This document shows, in pieces, positions 59,085 to 64,000 of a stretch of DNA of 64,000 nucleotides; positions within the stretch are counted from its first letter, which is position 1; each line of letters starts with the position of its first letter. Under the pieces are notes generated by a model, which saw only the letters and a list, made by a program, of their open reading frames with translations, was not told the origin of the DNA and did not search any database. This stretch comes from Romanomermis culicivorax (lineage: Eukaryota > Nematoda > Enoplea > Mermithida > Mermithidae), in assembly GCA_963922205.1 (NCBI GenBank), contig CAWUHX010000359.1:1-64000 (forward strand), read 5' to 3'. A program made the position numbers and the translations under genes.

Positions 59085-59346
59085 CATACCTGTAATTGGG
59101 GGGGGGGAGGATGGGGGGCCCACCCCCAACTTGGTCAACCCTATACCTACCCCCCAAACTCGGAAAAATTGGTAAAATTACGAAAAAAGTGGCTTCTTTC
59201 GCCTTTTTTGGGAAAATTTTCGAAATTTTTTCGACTTTTTTGAGGTTTTTCGACCCCCTCCTTAAAATTTTGGAAATGTTGGGACCCCTATCCCAAAATT
59301 TCGGGTTTACCCTCCCCAAAATTGGTCGGAGTTCTTACAGATATGC
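59085..59346 (+). mobile_element. MITE family A copy, 262 bp
   Basis: CATACCTGTAATTGGGGGG ... ATTGGTCGGAGTTCTTACAG then ATATGC. Central landmarks CCAACTTGGTCAACCCTATA and GGGAAAATTTTCG shared with 61608 and 63305 copies. No clean duplication. Confidence 0.8.
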
Positions 59347-61607
59347 AGGGTTGACGGGCATTGGGTTTTTGAGTTCGAAAATTGGACGTTTCTGGGTTTT
59401 TGGGGTTTTTAAGAAATAAATTCATTTTTTCCCATTTTGTTCTCAGGAATAAAGTTTCTTCCTGATTTAATAATCAAAATGAGAGTTGAGCCAACATTAA
59501 TAACTGCAATGCAGTTTTTCCTCACACTGACATGACAATCGAGTTGAGATGAGATCACACAACAAACAAATCAAATGCTGTCGTAAATTTTCAATTCAGG
59601 AGACTTCTTAGCTTTTCAATTCAGGAGACTTCTTAGCCGATTCGGTTCCTATGTTCTGTTGAGTTGGCTTATTCTAATCGAAAAGCTAAAGATTCATATT
59701 CAATAAATTTAACCTGTTCGAATTGTCTTTTGGCTGAGGTTGATTTGATTTGGTAGTTCATCTGAATATTAGGCAGATTTTACTGCTAATGAGTCATGAG
59801 TACTTATGAGCAGTGCTAGTGAGCAATACAGAGCATTACTCGTGACTGCTTAAGTCTACTCACAGCCATCAGCATTTGGTGAGCTGACTTGAGCAGCACT
59901 AAAATTTTGAGGGAGACAGCAGACCCACTGGAGAAAGAGGCAGCTGACAGCTTTTTGAGTTCAAAAATGGGTTGAAAATGGACCACCAACCAAGTATTCT
60001 GGTTGAATGGCTGTGAGCAGTATGTATGTTGAAGAAAGAAATATCAAACTTTATTTCAGCCTGCAAAAACACAATTTACAAACAACTCAATGAATAAATG
60101 ATCTCGGGAAGTGAAGATGATGAAAAAATACGTTTTGTTACAAAATGCTGGAGAGCGGCCAAAAATCTGCTATGCGCTATTGGTTGACGGAAGGCAAAAC
60201 GAGGCCTTTGTTCCAAAAAAATTGTCTTGATAGTACGTTTTTTAAGACTATTAATGGCGAGCAAGCGAAATTTATTTTGTCATATTAGAATCACGTGTTT
60301 TCCATTTTGGTGTCCACTGCCTCATCAGACAGTAATTTTTCAACATTTGGCTTTGTTCACAGCAAGTTGCATAATCGATTGCCAGCTGCATCAGTCGAAA
60401 AGCTAGTCTTAATAAAATTCAATGCCAAAAATTTTTTGATGGTGCATTAGTATATGATTTTATTTGTTGTTGTGATAAGGAATCTGTATTTTTGCTTAAA
60501 ATCAGGAAAATGACATGAAAATGTTTTGCATTAAGAAGAATAAAACTTTAGATATGTTGTATTTGCTTTTCTTTCATACTTTATTCAGATTCACAATCGT
60601 GAAATGAGAAAAACCCTGATTAAACCCAGAAAAAACCCAAAAAACCCTAAAAAACGCAAATTTGAAAGTTTTAAAATGGGTTTTTTCCCAACCCTGCAGG
60701 TATGGTCAGAAGCGTTCCAAAAATACTTCCATGAAGCTTTTGAATTGAATTTACGTTAAGAAAAAACAAACGCTTCAGAAAGTTTAGAAAGTTGATGTGT
60801 TGATCCTTCTCAAAAAATCTATGAAGGAAAAAATGAGGATCTTCATTAAATATACAGACATAACATTCATGATTGCCAATTAAACATGAAATAATTTAAG
60901 ATGATGAAAACTATTAAAGATTAAATGGTAAGTGAAGGTAGACATGCTAAAAGCCGCGCCTGAGCTTGGTAATAAATAATAACGATTATTAAGGTTATAG
61001 CCGGCGCGAAGCACCAGAAAATTTTGGGACTTGGACTCCCTAAAATGCACCAAAATGCATCTTTTCAATATGAAAACCCCAAATTTTTCTTCTACATTTG
61101 TGGAATGACCTCAAAAATGTTCTCCACATTCCAGATTTTTTTCCACATTATAGTGCAAATGTGTGGAAAAAACAGTTTTTTTATTTTTTTATTCTGGAGT
61201 TTTGAAGAGAAAATGAAAACATTGGTATGAGTAATTTAGTAATTTCTTTGGCGCACAGCGCCGAAATTTTTTTTTGGGATTTCGATATCCTAGATTGCTG
61301 AAAAATGAATCTTTCCATTTTTTATTTCCAAGACAGAAGGTTTGATTTTTCAGGACATACAATGAATTTTCAGTCGAGCAGACTACAATTCAAAAACTAG
61401 AGAAAAGCAAATAAGAATTTCAATTCTACAACCAGCAAGAATTTCTACTTGGACTCAAAATATTTTAATTACACAAATGTCAAAATGATTTTAAAGATCG
61501 CAAAAAAAATTGAGAAAATAACAGAGAAAAATTTTGCTTTTCATTAATTTCGCCAAAGAATAACACAGGATCAAGCATTTATCCATAATATGTTGATAAT
61601 TAAAAGC
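59347..61607. other. Intergenic, no gene supported
   Basis: AT-rich. Contains a 25 bp tandem duplication (TTTTCAATTCAGGAGACTTC unit, 59587-59640). At 61070-61170 there is the CCACATTATAGTGCAAATG repeat family. Open frames here lack motifs. Confidence 0.4.
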
Positions 61608-61821
61608 CATACCTGTACTTGGGGGGTAGAGGGACCCCCCCCCCCCAACTTGGCCAACCATATACACAACCCCCTTCCCAGTTTGGAAAAAATTTTAAAA
61701 AAAATTTGCAAAAAAGTGTATGTTTTTTAACCTTTTTTGGGAAAATTTACTTTTTTTGACCCTCCAAATTTCGGATTTACCCCCCCCCCCCCTCCAACTG
61801 GTCGGACCTCTTAGAGGTATG
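61608..61821 (+). mobile_element. MITE family A copy, 214 bp, TSD TTAAAAGC
   Basis: CATACCTGTACTTGGGGGG ... CTCTTAGAGGTATG, flanked by exact 8 bp repeats TTAAAAGC (61600-61607, 61822-61829). This places family A with hAT-type elements. Confidence 0.9.
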
Positions 61822-61915
61822 TTAAAAGCTATAAGGTAAAGTGGGGTGACATTGATCAGAGCATGGCACTTGATAATTATTTGAGATCAGCAGGTCATTT
61901 TTGCTGTGTGTGTAG

Positions 61916-62652
61916 GGCTAATTTTAACAATACGGTAAGTAACCAAAATTGCCTGAAGTTGTGTTTTCCTTGTTGGTGGTTGCTCAAAAGTACAGAATTA
62001 GTTTGGTTTTTAGGGCGGTCGGAGTGGAATGGTGAATGGCGAGGTCAAAAAGGTGCATCTTTGGTCTCAAATAAAAACGTATTATTCGTGTATATAAATG
62101 AGAATAAACCAAATTTCTTGGATTTGATTGTGTTAGAGGTTGTATTATGCATTTCAAGTGCTTAGGCTCAGGCTTAGGCTCAGGCTTAGGCTTAGGCTTA
62201 GTCAAAAACTTGATATATTTTGGTAGAAAGGTATGATTACTGTAAATTAAAAACTTTAAAAAAATTTTGGAAAAAAAGGGCGGAAAATAGAAATTTCCAA
62301 AAAAAAACTTAAAAAAAAATTTGAAAATTTTTCATGGAAATTACAGTAATCATACCTTTCTACCAAAATATATCAAGTTTTTGACTAAGCCTAAGCCTAA
62401 GCCTGAGCACTTGAAATGCATAATACAACCTCAAACACAATCAAATCCAAGAAATTTGGTTTATTCTCATTTATATACACGAATAATACGTTTTTATTTG
62501 AGACCAAAGATGCACCTTTTTGACCTCGCCATTCACCATTCCACTCCGACCGCCCTAAAAACCAAACTAATTCTGTACTTTTGAGCAACCACCAACAAGG
62601 AAAACACAACTTCAGGCAATTTTGGTTACTTACCGTATTGTTAAAATTAGCC
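61916..62652. repeat. Near-perfect palindrome, arms ~332 and ~315 bp, 90 bp loop
   Basis: Left arm 61916-62247 and right arm 62338-62652 are reverse complements with one substitution (GTGTTAGAGG versus GTGTTTGAGG), an 18 bp length difference in a TTAGGC patch (62160-62200 versus 62385-62408) and a change beside the loop. The same ~85-codon frame appears once on each strand because of the palindrome; it is not a gene by itself. Confidence 0.95.
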
Positions 62653-63304
62653 AAACCATGTTTTGGCACAAAAACAACGTTTTTTTTGTGCACGGACATT
62701 TGTGCCAATTGGCACAAGAGGCCAAAAAAATTTGTGCCAACGGCACAAAAATTTTTTTAAACTAGAAACATAACTGAAAACAGCGGAAAAGTTTTAGGCC
62801 AAAAGTTTGATAAAAAGTTAACGTTTAACGCATTAATTTTTTGTAAAAATCGTGCCCAAATCTATTTTTCAGCTCACCATTAAACAGTGCAACAAAATAG
62901 TTCACGAAAATCCTAAAAGAAATAGAATGGTGATAAAATTTAAATAGGTCTTGAATTGTTCAGGAAGTTCAAATTTATTCAATTTTCGACTACGAATATC
63001 TGTGTTATTTAACAATAATGTAAAGACTAGAGAAAATAATGTCGAAAATCGTGTAAATTTTCGATACAAACATTGTACCATTATCAACGATATCGATTTT
63101 TCTGTTTGAATCAATCAAACACAAAAAGTAAGAATTTCGGTTTAAAATCCGAATCTGACTGAATGAACAGGGAATAAGGGAATATTCAGAATTTCTTTTT
63201 ACTCACCAGTCTTGACAGCCTATAAAGTTTGCTGTAACGATACCAATACACTGTTCGAAGAGAAACAGTTCGCGTTCAGGCCAAATCTACGAATAGGAAT
63301 TATT
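62653..63304. other. Intergenic, with TTGTGCCAATTGGCACAA repeats
   Basis: 62655-62760 contains several TTGGCACAA / TTGTGCCAA palindromes, similar to 63565-63655 and 56853. The rest is AT-rich without a gene. Confidence 0.4.
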
Positions 63305-63525
63305 ATATTCATTGACTCGGCGCGAAGCGCCGAAAATTTTTGGCATTTTCAGCCCCTAAAACGTCTAAAAATTTGGCCAACCCTGTACCCAAAATCATTT
63401 CCCCCCAACCCCCCCCCCCCAGTTTGGAAAAAAAATTTCAAAAAGTGTATGTTTTTTGGCCTTTTTTGGGAAAAATTTCGACTTTTTCCTACCCCCCCCC
63501 AACTGGTCGGAGGTCTTACAGGTAT
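63305..63525 (+). mobile_element. MITE family A copy, left end altered
   Basis: Right part matches the family (AACTGGTCGGAGGTCTTACA then GGTATG). Internal TTTGGCCAACCCTGTACCC and GGAAAAATTTCGACTTTTT match 59085. The left end instead carries GGCGCGAAGCGCC, so it is truncated or recombined. Confidence 0.65.
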
Positions 63526-63892
63526 GCTAAAAATCAAGGAAATTTCATGTTTGACCAGCCACAAATTTTGTGCTAATTGGCACAAACGCTCAAAATTTTT
63601 TGTGCCATTCCACATTTTTTTGTGCCAAAAACCATGTTTTGGCACAAAAAAAACACTGCACAAAAAACACTGTCCTGATGCGCAACGCAATGTTTTCCTC
63701 TGTTTATGAATCACAGTAAACAGATAAGTACTAATAAAAATTAGGACTTGCAAATGTACACCGAAACACGCTCTATTCTTCGAGTTATCAAGCCATTCAT
63801 TTCGGATGAAGAATGTAGGACTAGAAAACAACTCTTATTTTCCATCACGAACAACAACTACTCTGTCGACTCGGATCAACAACGTTTGGAAA

Positions 63893-64000
63893 ATGGCTCC
63901 TCTTGTCGGTCAAAGTGGCAGTCAAACGGGCGTTGCCTGGGTCCATAGGCGGCAATTTCGACGAATTGTTGGTCAACAATTTATGAATTTCGACGCAAAT
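63893..64000 (+). CDS. Possible start of a gene running off the window
   Basis: ATG at 63893 in a GGAAAATGG context opens a frame to the window end (36 codons): MAPLVGQSGSQTGVAWVHRR then QFRRIVGQQFMNFDAN. The region from ~63750 is GC-richer than its surroundings and also open in another frame, so the true start may be upstream. Product unknown. Confidence 0.35.
   Translation, partial: MAPLVGQSGSQTGVAWVHRRQFRRIVGQQFMNFDAN

Noticed and set aside
61863-62717. Conserved protein found twice on opposite strands
   Set aside because: The two frames are the same DNA in the two arms of a palindrome, so their similarity is not protein conservation.

Overview
This is a eukaryotic, AT-rich, intron-containing window, most likely from a nematode. 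The evidence is short T-rich introns ending in TTTCAG, five patches of degenerate TTAGGC (the nematode telomere hexamer), and a very high density of small inverted-repeat transposons. Bases 1-27 are almost exactly a SMART-type PCR adapter, so the contig start is technical and the DNA was probably amplified before sequencing (for example low-input sequencing of one animal).

Genes: four host gene models stand out, all assembled by eye from splice sites and reading phase. (1) 16778-18742 (+), two exons, an uncharacterised Ser/Arg-rich protein of about 314 residues. (2) 19143-25174 (+), nine exons in consistent phase, a two-pass membrane protein of about 638 residues with three PPxY motifs; its first intron is almost entirely a ~750 bp perfect (TTTTC)n array. 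(3) 28488-29648 (-), four short exons, a small secreted protein with dibasic sites. (4) 50062-53695 (-), a PTPMT1-type mitochondrial dual-specificity phosphatase with the HCX5R signature. Weaker candidates lie at 7066-8154, 12986-13090, 15594-15773, 30072-30263, and at the right edge (63893-64000, incomplete).

Mobile DNA dominates the rest. 33731-49668 is a ~16 kb Gypsy-type LTR retrotransposon with ~1.43 kb LTRs; a solo LTR of the same family with a 4 bp target duplication sits at 30677-32106. The large element is decayed but has an unusual order: gag, an accessory region, an env-like membrane glycoprotein region, two successive retropepsin domains (the first continuous with the env-like transmembrane tail), then RT, RNase H and integrase. 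Its leader has a ~66 bp tandem array whose units mostly fold as hairpins with compensating changes. Most disabling stops and many LTR differences look like C-to-T change at CpG, which suggests germline CpG methylation.

At least four families of non-autonomous DNA elements occur: hAT-type MITEs (8 bp duplications), Tc1/mariner-type MITEs (TA duplications; one lies inside the 3' LTR and the 5' LTR preserves the empty site), a ~1.07 kb element with GC-rich termini, and foldback elements built from minisatellite, telomere-like or duplicated arms. The right third (52-64 kb) is a patchwork of these, including a near-perfect ~320 bp palindrome at 61916-62652.

All gene models rest on sequence reading only; no alignments were run. 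In this AT-rich DNA, open frames of 60-90 codons without splice or motif support were treated as chance.
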